Origin: Syntrophomonas sp.
GTDB taxonomy: Bacteria; Bacillota; Syntrophomonadia; Syntrophomonadales; Syntrophomonadaceae
DNA: 5,975 nt
NCBI GenBank assembly: GCA_028693695.1
Contig: JAQUUV010000095.1
Coordinates: 1 to 5,975, forward strand
Direction: 5' to 3'
The notes under the pieces are model-generated. The model was not told the origin of the DNA. It searched no databases and saw only the letters and a program-made list of their open reading frames with translations. How positions within the stretch are numbered: the first letter of the stretch is position 1; every line of letters starts with the position of its first letter. Shown in pieces: positions 1 through 5,799 of the stretch. Both the position numbers and the translations under genes were made by a program.

Positions 1-135
1 CTCACAAAAGCCCACACTGGGAATAAATATCCCCAGATGCCTTCCAACATAGTAATCTACATATTTGAGGTTGCTTAAAGTAATTCCTCCAACCAGCTTT
101 TGAATTCTTCCAATATCATTATCTGCTCTTTTCAT
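1..135 (-). CDS. Partial N-terminus of a probable AraC-type transcriptional regulator
   Basis: The minus strand is open from the left edge up to a stop at 211-213, and only the N-terminal part of the protein lies in the window. The chosen start is ATG at 133-135, because AAGGGG (141-146) sits 5 bases upstream and a TACAAT -10-like box lies at 216-221. Another ATG at 205-207 would add 24 residues but has no Shine-Dalgarno sequence. The 45 visible residues include IQKLVGGITLSNL, then VDYYVGRHLGIFIPSVG and FCE. From memory, this resembles the N-terminal sensing part of some Firmicutes AraC-family regulators, where a 'GIFIPS.G.C.YA' stretch precedes a cupin-like His-containing strand. The helix-turn-helix half, which would settle the assignment, is outside the window. 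The gene is divergent from rsgA. The reading frame is well supported; the family assignment is only moderately so. Confidence 0.5.
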   Translation of the reverse strand, partial: MKRADNDIGRIQKLVGGITLSNLKYVDYYVGRHLGIFIPSVGFCE

Positions 136-215
136 AGATGCCCCTTCACGGTTTAATCCAGTAATGGCCTCCGGCTTTGTACTTTTAGACTTCTTGTTCC
201 ATTCCATTACTTAGT

Positions 216-221
216 ATTGTA
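216..221 (-). promoter_or_regulatory. Candidate -10 box for the leftward gene
   Basis: The minus strand reads TACAAT here (five of six matches to TATAAT). No good -35 box lies at 16-18 bases, so this is weak. If it is used, transcription would begin near 207-209. That would leave ATG 207 without a leader and favour the downstream start at 135. Confidence 0.25.
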
Positions 222-351
222 TCTTAAAAATCTATTTGAAACACCTGTAACTGATGGTAGCAGCGGGCAAAGCGGAAAGATGTTAATACAACTCTCCAAA
301 ACATAAATGGCGAATTATTTTCCTGGCTTGCAGGAATTAAAGGAAACAAAA

Positions 352-380
352 TTGAAATTAGCCAAAAGATGTAAAATAAT
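352..380 (+). promoter_or_regulatory. Candidate sigma-A promoter for the 21-codon ORF and rsgA
   Basis: TTGAAA at 352-357 (five of six matches to TTGACA) and AATAAT at 375-380 (five of six matches to TATAAT) are separated by 17 bases. Transcription would start near 387, giving a leader of about 70 bases to the GTG at 456 and about 145 bases to the rsgA start. The first -10 base, normally a conserved T, is A. The surroundings are AT-rich, so a chance match is possible. Confidence 0.35.
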
Positions 381-455
381 GCAAAAGCGTTTTGTTCAAG
401 TATGCCTTGAAGGACTCGTATAAATAAGTGATCAGACTATGAAGGAAACAATATA

Positions 456-521
456 GTGGTTAGTATAAAAGATGTTGTAGATATACCCTTGGTTGAGAGG
501 CTGCTAAAAGATTACAGTTAG
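456..521 (+). CDS. 21-codon ORF abutting rsgA: leader peptide or truncated sensor-domain remnant
   Basis: GTG at 456 is preceded by GAAGGA (441-446) at 9 bases. The frame gives 21 residues including IKDVVDIPLVERLLKDYS and stops at TAG 519-521. The last two bases of that stop are the first two of the AGGAG (520-524) that serves rsgA, so translation of the two could be coupled. The peptide has the pattern 'DI.DIPL...L...YS' that, from memory, begins PocR-type ligand-binding sensory domains (as in PocR regulators and some sensor kinases). Those domains run on for well over 100 residues, and nothing after the stop continues the similarity in any frame. It may be the first codons left by a deletion, or a real short leader peptide. 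The reading frame is clear; whether it is translated is not known. Confidence 0.3.
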   Translation: MVSIKDVVDIPLVERLLKDYS

Positions 522-524
522 GAG
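520..524 (+). promoter_or_regulatory. Ribosome binding site deciding the rsgA start
   Basis: AGGAG lies 7 bases upstream of TTG 532. The in-frame ATG at 547 is 22 bases from this site and has no site of its own, so TTG 532 is preferred. The element overlaps the stop codon of the short upstream ORF. Confidence 0.75.
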
Positions 525-531
525 ATAGGTT

Positions 532-1617
532 TTGAGTATACTTGATATGAAAAAGTTCGGGTTGAACGATAGATTTATAACTGAATCAAAATTATATGAG
601 GGCTTTTATGTGGCAAGAGTTCTATCGCAATCAAAAGACCTGTACAGTGTGGTGTGCGAAAAAGGTGAGTTGATGGCAGAGGTTTCGGGGAAATTTCGTT
701 ACGAGGTGAAAACCTTGTCCGATTATCCAGCGGTTGGAGACTTCGTGATGATAGACAGAAATACAGATATCCACGGCCACGCCATTATTCACCACCTGCT
801 TAAAAGAAAAAGTGTCTTTATAAGAAAAGCCGCCGGAACAGCCAATGATGAACAAGTTGTAGCCAGTAATATTGATACGGTTTTTATTTGTATGTCCTTA
901 AATAACGACTTCAACATTCGACGGGTGGAACGTTATCTGTCAATTGCCTGGGACAGCGGTGCAACTCCGGTAATCGTTCTAACCAAATCCGATATATGTG
1001 ATGAAATAGATTCCAGGCTGGGTGAGGTCAGAGCCGTTTCCATTGGTGTAGATGTCGTTATTACTTCCAGTATGATTGAGGAAGGCTGCTCGGCCATTGC
1101 CAACTATATTAAAGCCGGACAAACCATAGCATTTATCGGCTCTTCCGGGGTGGGTAAATCCACTTTAATTAACCGCCTAATGGGGGAAGAAGCCCTGGCC
1201 ACCAGAGAAATAAGAAACGATGATAAAGGCCGGCACACCACTACCAGACGCGAACTTATCTTATTGCCCAATGGCGGTATGGTTATCGACACTCCCGGAA
1301 TGCGCGAAATAGGTATTGAGAGTGCCGATCTGGCTAAAGCTTTTGCTGACATTGATGAATTGGCGCTAAAATGTAAATTTCAAGATTGCACCCATACCGG
1401 GGAGCCGCGCTGTGCTGTACAGCAAGCAATTGCTGATGGCAGGCTATCCGATGATAGACTGGAAAGCTACTTAAAACTAAAAAAAGAAGCTAAATATGAA
1501 GGTCTCAACTCCAGGCAGATTGAAAACGCCAAGATAACCGAAATGTTTGCAGATTTCGGTGGAATCAAGAATGCCCGCAGATATGCCAAAGATAAAAATC
1601 GCCAAAAGCACACTTAA
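532..1617 (+). CDS. rsgA: Ribosome small subunit-dependent GTPase A (RsgA/YjeQ/YloQ family)
   Basis: This 361-residue protein is a cytoplasmic GTPase that, in known members, binds the 30S subunit, helps late maturation of the decoding region and is stimulated by the ribosome. An N-terminal OB-fold region (about 22-100, with AEVSGKFRYEV and DYPAVGDFV) precedes a circularly permuted G domain, whose motifs run G4 (TKSD 151-154), G1/P-loop (GSSGVGKS 203-210), G2 (RHTTTRR 234-240) and G3 (DTPG 253-256). The C-terminal zinc site is complete: C281, C286, H288 and C294 (C-x4-C-x-H-x5-C), followed by a helical, lysine-rich tail. The start is TTG. The protein is longer than the roughly 300-residue Bacillus YloQ because of an N-terminal extension containing KKFGLNDRF. 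It also stands outside the prkC-rsgA-rpe setting usual in Firmicutes, so it may be an accessory paralogue. No key residue is missing. Family assignment is near certain. Confidence 0.95.
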   Translation: MSILDMKKFGLNDRFITESKLYEGFYVARVLSQSKDLYSVVCEKGELMAEVSGKFRYEVKTLSDYPAVGDFVMIDRNTDIHGHAIIHHLLKRKSVFIRKAAGTANDEQVVASNIDTVFICMSLNNDFNIRRVERYLSIAWDSGATPVIVLTKSDICDEIDSRLGEVRAVSIGVDVVITSSMIEEGCSAIANYIKAGQTIAFIGSSGVGKSTLINRLMGEEALATREIRNDDKGRHTTTRRELILLPNGGMVIDTPGMREIGIESADLAKAFADIDELALKCKFQDCTHTGEPRCAVQQAIADGRLSDDRLESYLKLKKEAKYEGLNSRQIENAKITEMFADFGGIKNARRYAKDKNRQKHT

Positions 1618-1841
1618 CCATCTTCATTCAGCAATACGGGACGAATATTATTGGCCTGGCCCATAATATTGGCTGCTAGTTCCAACATTTCTACTCTATC
1701 AGCGATTCTGATTTGGGTGCCTCCCTCGTCTTCATTTTTCCAACTTTTTTCTATCATTCTATTGGGCTTCATTATAATCGGCAAGCAGGTGTCTGGTGAT
1801 GCAGTAATATTGTTAAACGATATCCCCGGACCTATAGGCAT
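1614..1841 (-). CDS. Small hypothetical ORF, convergent with rsgA (uncertain)
   Basis: A 75-codon minus-strand frame whose TAA (1614-1616) overlaps the TAA of rsgA. The C-terminal half (IRIADRVEMLELAANIMG, then QANNIRPVLLNEDG) reads like a soluble, partly helical protein with ordinary codon choice. The N-terminal half is less protein-like, and no Shine-Dalgarno sequence precedes ATG 1841 or the internal ATG codons. The plus strand is also open over 1651-1872, as a hydrophobic reading with no ribosome binding site, so the strand is not settled. I do not recognise either reading. It may be the tail of a decayed gene. Confidence 0.25.
   Translation of the reverse strand: MPIGPGISFNNITASPDTCLPIIMKPNRMIEKSWKNEDEGGTQIRIADRVEMLELAANIMGQANNIRPVLLNEDG
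1644..1670. repeat. Near-perfect 12-bp inverted repeat just after rsgA
   Basis: AATATTATTGGC (1644-1655) and GCCCATAATATT (1659-1670) are inverted copies with one mismatch in twelve, around a 3-base centre (CTG). It begins 27 bases after the rsgA stop. No T-run follows on the plus strand, so it is not a classical terminator, though it could act as an mRNA-end hairpin or protein-binding site. It also falls inside the uncertain minus-strand ORF, where it encodes ANIMGQANNI. Confidence 0.6.
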
Positions 1842-1906
1842 GAAAGTCGCAGCTATAAGAAATTTTCACTAATGAGAACCTTTTGAGATATTTATCGAAT
1901 GTTATT

Positions 1907-1938
1907 TTGCCAAATATCATTAATATTTAAAGTATAAT
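1907..1938 (+). promoter_or_regulatory. Candidate promoter of the sensor gene, with an internal dyad
   Basis: TATAAT at 1933-1938 is a perfect -10 hexamer, 46 bases before the start codon. TTGCCA at 1907-1912 is the best -35-like hexamer, but the spacing is 20 bases, longer than the 16-18 usually tolerated without an activator. The spacer holds a 6-bp dyad, AAATAT (1912-1917) and ATATTT (1923-1928), which could be an operator or chance in AT-rich DNA. Confidence 0.4.
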
Positions 1939-1970
1939 AAAATAAGACAATTTATGACAACTCATATTGA

Positions 1971-1977
1971 AAGGAGG
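1971..1977 (+). promoter_or_regulatory. Ribosome binding site deciding the sensor start
   Basis: AAGGAGG is a near-ideal Shine-Dalgarno sequence 7 bases upstream of TTG 1985. An in-frame TTG at 1967 lies upstream of this element and would translate through it, so the start is moved to 1985 and the protein is six residues shorter than the longest possible frame. Confidence 0.85.
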
Positions 1978-1984
1978 CAATTGT

Positions 1985-4900
1985 TTGAATAAGCAAGAGC
2001 AGAATAAATACCAGTTTTCAAATGAGCTGGAAGCACTTAGGGAATCAGAACGAAAGAATAAAATAGTATTAGATAATGCCTACGATCTTATCTCTGTTCA
2101 GAAGCTAGGCGATCTAAGTTACGAATATGTTAATCCCACTACTCTAAAGGTATTGGGGTATTCAGAAGAAGAATTGCTAGGGAAGAGTGCAATTGATTTT
2201 ATTCACCCCGATGATATTGTAAGGGTTATAACAACAATAAAAGAAAACCTGAATAAAGAAGCAGGCAGCATTGAATTCAGGTATCGGAGAAAGGATGGAG
2301 CCTACATCTGGTTGGGAGCAAACGCCAGCAGGATGTCGGATGAGAATGAAAATCATTCCCTGATAGTAATTTCTCGGGATATAACCGACCGGAAACAGAG
2401 TGAAGAGGCCCTGCAAAAGGCTCATGATGAATTAGAAATTAAGGTTCAGGTAAGAACTGCTCGGCTTAAAATGATTAATAAAGAACTACAAAATGAAATC
2501 ATAGAGCGCAAAAGGGTAGAGGAATCATTAAGAAAAGAATATCAGTTCAATTCCGCCATTCTCAACACAAGTGATGCATTAATTATGGTTTCGACCTTTG
2601 AAGGAAGAATTGTTTCTTTTAATACTGCCTGTGAACAGACAAGTGGTTACTCGTTTAAGGAGGTTATGGACAAGTATCCTTGGGATTTTCTTGTTCATGG
2701 GGAGGATGGTGCCACTGTCAAGGAAAGGTACAAGAATCTGACTGCAGGAGAAAATAAAAATACAGGCGAGAATTACTGGTTGACAAAAGATGGACAGAAG
2801 CGGCTAGTCAGATGGACTAATACGGTACTCCTGGATAAAGAGGGATCGGTTGAATATATTGTTTCTTCGGGTATAGATATTACTGAGCAACATGAGGCAA
2901 GCGAAGCATTAAAAGAATCAGAAGCCTATTACCGGACCATATTTGAAAATACCGGAACAGCCACGATAATTGTTGATCAAAATTTACAAATAGCCATGGC
3001 AAATTCAAGGAGTGAAGAACTGTCAGGTTATTCTCAAGATGAATTAATTGGGCAAAACCCCTTCGAACTGTTTGTGGTTCCTGAATATCTAAAAATAGTC
3101 CAGGAAAGCTATCGCCTGCGCAAACTTGATCCGGATAAAGCCCCACCATACTATCAAATAAAGTGTATAGATAAGCAGGGCAGGGTTAGGGACTGTATTA
3201 TATATGTTTCTCTAGTACCTCACAACCAAAACCTTGTTATATCCTTGATGGATATTACCGAGCAGCAACTGGCCGAGTCGAAAATAAAGGCCAGTGAAGA
3301 ACGTTTTCGAGCTCTATTCGAAAACGCTCCCGTTGGTATCGGGATAAATCGGAAAGGGCGCACGCTATTAGCTAATCAAGCCTATGTTGACATGTTTGGG
3401 TACGATAGCAGCTCGGAATTGTATGGGGCCCTCGTCACTAATCAGGTTGCGCCAAGCTGCCGGCGGGAAATTAGTAATAAAGTAAAAAAACGCGAAAAGG
3501 GGGAGGAATTACCCTATTCCCACGAGACGATCGGGCTGCGCAAAGATGGCTCGAAATTTCCTCTTTTTGTTCAAGTAAGTAATATATTGCTGCCGGATGG
3601 TCCGGCCAATGTGGCCTTTTTCACTGACATCACGGCCAGGAAACAGGTCGAAGCAGCCCTGCAGCGCCAGGTGGATTTCCAAGCTCTTCTCCTGGAGATA
3701 TCCAAAAAATTCACCAATATTGTGGCTGATGATATAGATGATATGATTAACACTACCTTGCGGATGATCAGTGAATCAGACAATGATGTTCGCAGCTCTG
3801 TCTTCTTGTACTCAGATGACCAATGTACCGTAAGCAAAACCAACGAATGGTGTGCGAAAGGTATCTCGGCGGTAATTGACTGCGTCCAGGGTTTGCCGGT
3901 CAGTGTTTTGCCATGGTGGAACAAGAAATTGCAGAGTTCGGAGTACATTTATATTCCTCGGGTTTCCGATCTGCCTCCCGAAGCTCAGGCTGAAAAAGAA
4001 CTCCTACAAGCCCACTCTATCCAGTCTCTTATGGTAGTACCCATGTTCCTGGAAGATAAGATCATCGGTTTCATGGGATTTGATTCCGTTAAGAGTGAAA
4101 AAAACTGGTCAAAAGAAAATGTCATCATTCTGGAATCCGTGGCCCAAATTATTGTTAGAGCTCTGCAGCGCAAGAAATCTGCTATAGCTCTCCGGGCCTC
4201 CGAGAATTACTATCGAACCATATTCGAGAATACCGGAGCGGCCACCATGATAATTGAAGCAGATATGACCATATCCCTGGCTAACCGGGAGTGGGAAAGG
4301 GTATTTGGTTATAAAAAGGAAGAACTGGAAGGCGCCCAATGGACTGATATTATTAGCGGCGATATAGTGGACGTAATGAAAGAATATCATCGTTTACGCA
4401 GGATTAATCCGACCTCAGCACCATTACAGTATAAAGCCCGCATCAAGGATCACCAGGGGAAGATGCGAGATGGTTTATTCTACACAGATATTATTTCCGG
4501 CACTACCAAATCCGTGGCCACATTTATAGACCTGACAGATTTCAATCGAATTAACCGGGCTTTAAAAGCCACTAGTGCAGGCAATATGGCTATGCTACAG
4601 GCCAGCGACGAACAGGATTTACTGCAAAAGGTTTGCCAGAAGATAGTGGAAGTCGGAGGATATCGTATGGTCTGGGTAGGCTACGTGGAAAACTACGAGA
4701 GGCAAACGGTGCGTCCGGTGGCCTATGCCGGACACGAAGAAGGTTATCTCAAAACCATAGATATTTCTCTGGCCGATCCTCAGCGCGGAAGTGGACCGGT
4801 GGGTATGTCTATCCGAACTGATCAGCCTTATATTAGTAGGAATGTAATGACCGATCCCAGTTTAATCCCCATTCGGGAAGAGGCCTTATCCCGTGGCTAT

Positions 4901-5686
4901 AAATCCATGATTACTATTCCACTAAATGCGAACGGGGGAGGGGCTTTTGGGGTAATTAGTATTTATTCGGAAGAGCTCGACATATTTGATTCGGAAGAAA
5001 AAAAACTCTTAACCGAAATGGCTGCGGATCTTGCCTATGGGATTATGTCCCTGCGGACGCGTATCGAACGAAATCAAACCGCTCTGGAGCTTGAAATAAG
5101 CTTGGAAAAAATGCACCGGATCCTCAATCAGACTGTAGGTTCTTTATCAACGGTCTTAGAAATAAGAGACCCCTATACTGCTGGTCATCAAAAAAAAGTG
5201 GCCCGCTTAGCCACTGCCATAGCACAAGAAATGGGTTTTGATAAAGATATAATAGATGGAATTTATGTGGCTGGGAACCTTCATGATATTGGGAAAATAA
5301 ATGTGCCATTCGAGATATTAAGCAAGCCGGGGAAAATAACGGAACTGGAAATTGGTATTATAAAAACTCACAGCCAAGTTGGCTATGATATTCTAAAAGA
5401 AATTGAATTTTCCTGGCCAGTAGCCGATATGGTACTGCAACATCATGAAAGATTAGATGGTTCCGGATATGCGCAGGGGTTAAGGAAAGAAGAAATAGTA
5501 ATTGGTGCACGAATTCTTGCAGTAGCTGATGTGGTAGACGCTATGGCTTCCCACCGCCCATATAGGCCAGCCTTGGGGGTGGATCCAGCACTAGAGGAAA
5601 TCACTAAGAACAAAGGTATCCTTTATGATCCTGAAGTAGTAGATGCTTGCTTGAAACTATTTGTGGAGAAGGGATTTAAGCTGTAA
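1985..5686 (+). CDS. Multi-sensor (5 PAS, 2 GAF) HD-GYP protein, probable cyclic di-GMP phosphodiesterase
   Basis: The protein has 1233 residues, counted from TTG 1985. No signal peptide or membrane segment is visible, so it is probably cytoplasmic. Domains in order: PAS1 about 21-135; coiled-coil linker about 136-188 (EALQKAHDELE, NKELQNEIIERKR); PAS2 about 185-302; PAS3 about 311-428; PAS4 about 435-552; GAF1 about 565-730; PAS5 about 738-852; GAF2 about 870-1020 (GGYRMVWVGYVE); HD-GYP about 1045-1225. Most PAS units end in the usual 'DIT' junction. Catalytic-domain motifs are H1068 in DPYTAGH, H1100-D1101 in HDIGK, H1129, HHER 1153-1156, DGSGYA 1158-1163 and D1182 in ADVVDAM. HD-GYP enzymes hydrolyse cyclic di-GMP to pGpG or GMP, and the sensory array presumably gates this. 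No GGDEF, EAL, kinase or receiver domain is present. Metal-binding residues look complete, but the Pro of GYP is Ala1163. PAS3 and PAS5 are diverged copies of one another. The ligands are unknown. TAA is closely followed by in-frame TAA and TAG. Confidence 0.93.
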   Translation: MNKQEQNKYQFSNELEALRESERKNKIVLDNAYDLISVQKLGDLSYEYVNPTTLKVLGYSEEELLGKSAIDFIHPDDIVRVITTIKENLNKEAGSIEFRYRRKDGAYIWLGANASRMSDENENHSLIVISRDITDRKQSEEALQKAHDELEIKVQVRTARLKMINKELQNEIIERKRVEESLRKEYQFNSAILNTSDALIMVSTFEGRIVSFNTACEQTSGYSFKEVMDKYPWDFLVHGEDGATVKERYKNLTAGENKNTGENYWLTKDGQKRLVRWTNTVLLDKEGSVEYIVSSGIDITEQHEASEALKESEAYYRTIFENTGTATIIVDQNLQIAMANSRSEELSGYSQDELIGQNPFELFVVPEYLKIVQESYRLRKLDPDKAPPYYQIKCIDKQGRVRDCIIYVSLVPHNQNLVISLMDITEQQLAESKIKASEERFRALFENAPVGIGINRKGRTLLANQAYVDMFGYDSSSELYGALVTNQVAPSCRREISNKVKKREKGEELPYSHETIGLRKDGSKFPLFVQVSNILLPDGPANVAFFTDITARKQVEAALQRQVDFQALLLEISKKFTNIVADDIDDMINTTLRMISESDNDVRSSVFLYSDDQCTVSKTNEWCAKGISAVIDCVQGLPVSVLPWWNKKLQSSEYIYIPRVSDLPPEAQAEKELLQAHSIQSLMVVPMFLEDKIIGFMGFDSVKSEKNWSKENVIILESVAQIIVRALQRKKSAIALRASENYYRTIFENTGAATMIIEADMTISLANREWERVFGYKKEELEGAQWTDIISGDIVDVMKEYHRLRRINPTSAPLQYKARIKDHQGKMRDGLFYTDIISGTTKSVATFIDLTDFNRINRALKATSAGNMAMLQASDEQDLLQKVCQKIVEVGGYRMVWVGYVENYERQTVRPVAYAGHEEGYLKTIDISLADPQRGSGPVGMSIRTDQPYISRNVMTDPSLIPIREEALSRGYKSMITIPLNANGGGAFGVISIYSEELDIFDSEEKKLLTEMAADLAYGIMSLRTRIERNQTALELEISLEKMHRILNQTVGSLSTVLEIRDPYTAGHQKKVARLATAIAQEMGFDKDIIDGIYVAGNLHDIGKINVPFEILSKPGKITELEIGIIKTHSQVGYDILKEIEFSWPVADMVLQHHERLDGSGYAQGLRKEEIVIGARILAVADVVDAMASHRPYRPALGVDPALEEITKNKGILYDPEVVDACLKLFVEKGFKL
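2915..3268 (+). repeat. Internal domain repeat, copy 1 (PAS3)
   Basis: This encodes residues 311-428. It shares with PAS5 the opening YYRTIFENTG followed by x-A-T, the central Y-x-R-L-R, then P-x-x-A-P-x-x-Y, and a late D-x-x-G-x-x-R-D. Most nucleotide differences in the opening segment are at third codon positions, so the duplication is not recent. Confidence 0.8.
4196..4540 (+). repeat. Internal domain repeat, copy 2 (PAS5)
   Basis: This encodes residues 738-852, the diverged partner of PAS3. A PAS4-GAF1 block separates the two copies, so they are not in tandem. PAS5 ends in 'DLTD' rather than the 'DIT' of its siblings and runs directly toward GAF2. Confidence 0.8.
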
Positions 5687-5799
5687 TAATAGTTGTCACT
5701 ATTGGGTGACCAGGTTTGCGTGATTCCTCCGGGGTAAACCCCTATGGGAGTTTCCGGGTGGCATACACATTTGCACCAGCGGATAGACCGTTGGTTGAA
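5687..5799. other. Downstream region of the sensor gene with short dyads
   Basis: No gene is visible here. A 5-bp dyad, GTCAC (5695-5699) and GTGAC (5706-5710), follows the sensor stop. A nested structure then appears: GGGG (5731-5734) pairs with CCCC (5739-5742), and outer CTCC (5727-5730) pairs with GGAG (5747-5750). Neither has a T-tract, so no intrinsic terminator can be called with confidence. Confidence 0.4.

Larger units (their letters stand above)
136..455. other. Divergent intergenic region between the AraC-like gene and rsgA
   Basis: This AT-rich stretch holds the leader of the leftward gene and the promoter side of rsgA. One 38-codon frame (307-423, plus) is open but starts straight after a stop codon, has no ribosome binding site and encodes nothing I recognise. 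No RNA gene, riboswitch fold or long repeat is visible. It is best regarded as a regulatory spacer, possibly with remnants of older coding sequence. Confidence 0.5.
1618..1984. other. Spacer between rsgA and the sensor gene
   Basis: These 367 bases hold the uncertain minus-strand ORF (1614-1841), the palindrome at 1644-1670, and a strongly AT-rich segment (about 1870-1965) that carries the promoter candidate and RBS of the sensor gene. No U-tract intrinsic terminator is evident after rsgA. Confidence 0.6.

Noticed and set aside
307..423. A 38-codon plus-strand ORF (MANYFPGLQELK...) upstream of rsgA
   Set aside because: It begins immediately after a stop codon, has no Shine-Dalgarno sequence and matches no family I recognise, so it is left as possible debris.
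1651..1872. A hydrophobic 73-codon plus-strand ORF between rsgA and the sensor gene, possibly a small membrane protein
   Set aside because: No ribosome binding site is present, and the opposite strand gives an equally open and more protein-like reading at its C-terminus. The hydrophobicity is what an antisense reading of a soluble ORF often shows.
1967..1984. A longer start for the sensor gene at TTG 1967
   Set aside because: The ideal AAGGAGG at 1971-1977 would lie inside the coding region. TTG 1985 sits 7 bases after it and is clearly preferred.
2177..5309. Several 60-125 codon ORFs antisense or out of frame within the sensor gene
   Set aside because: They are shadows of the long PAS/GAF/HD-GYP frame, with no ribosome binding sites or recognisable domains.
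5695..5710. An intrinsic terminator for the sensor gene
   Set aside because: The stem is only 5 bp and is not followed by a run of T.
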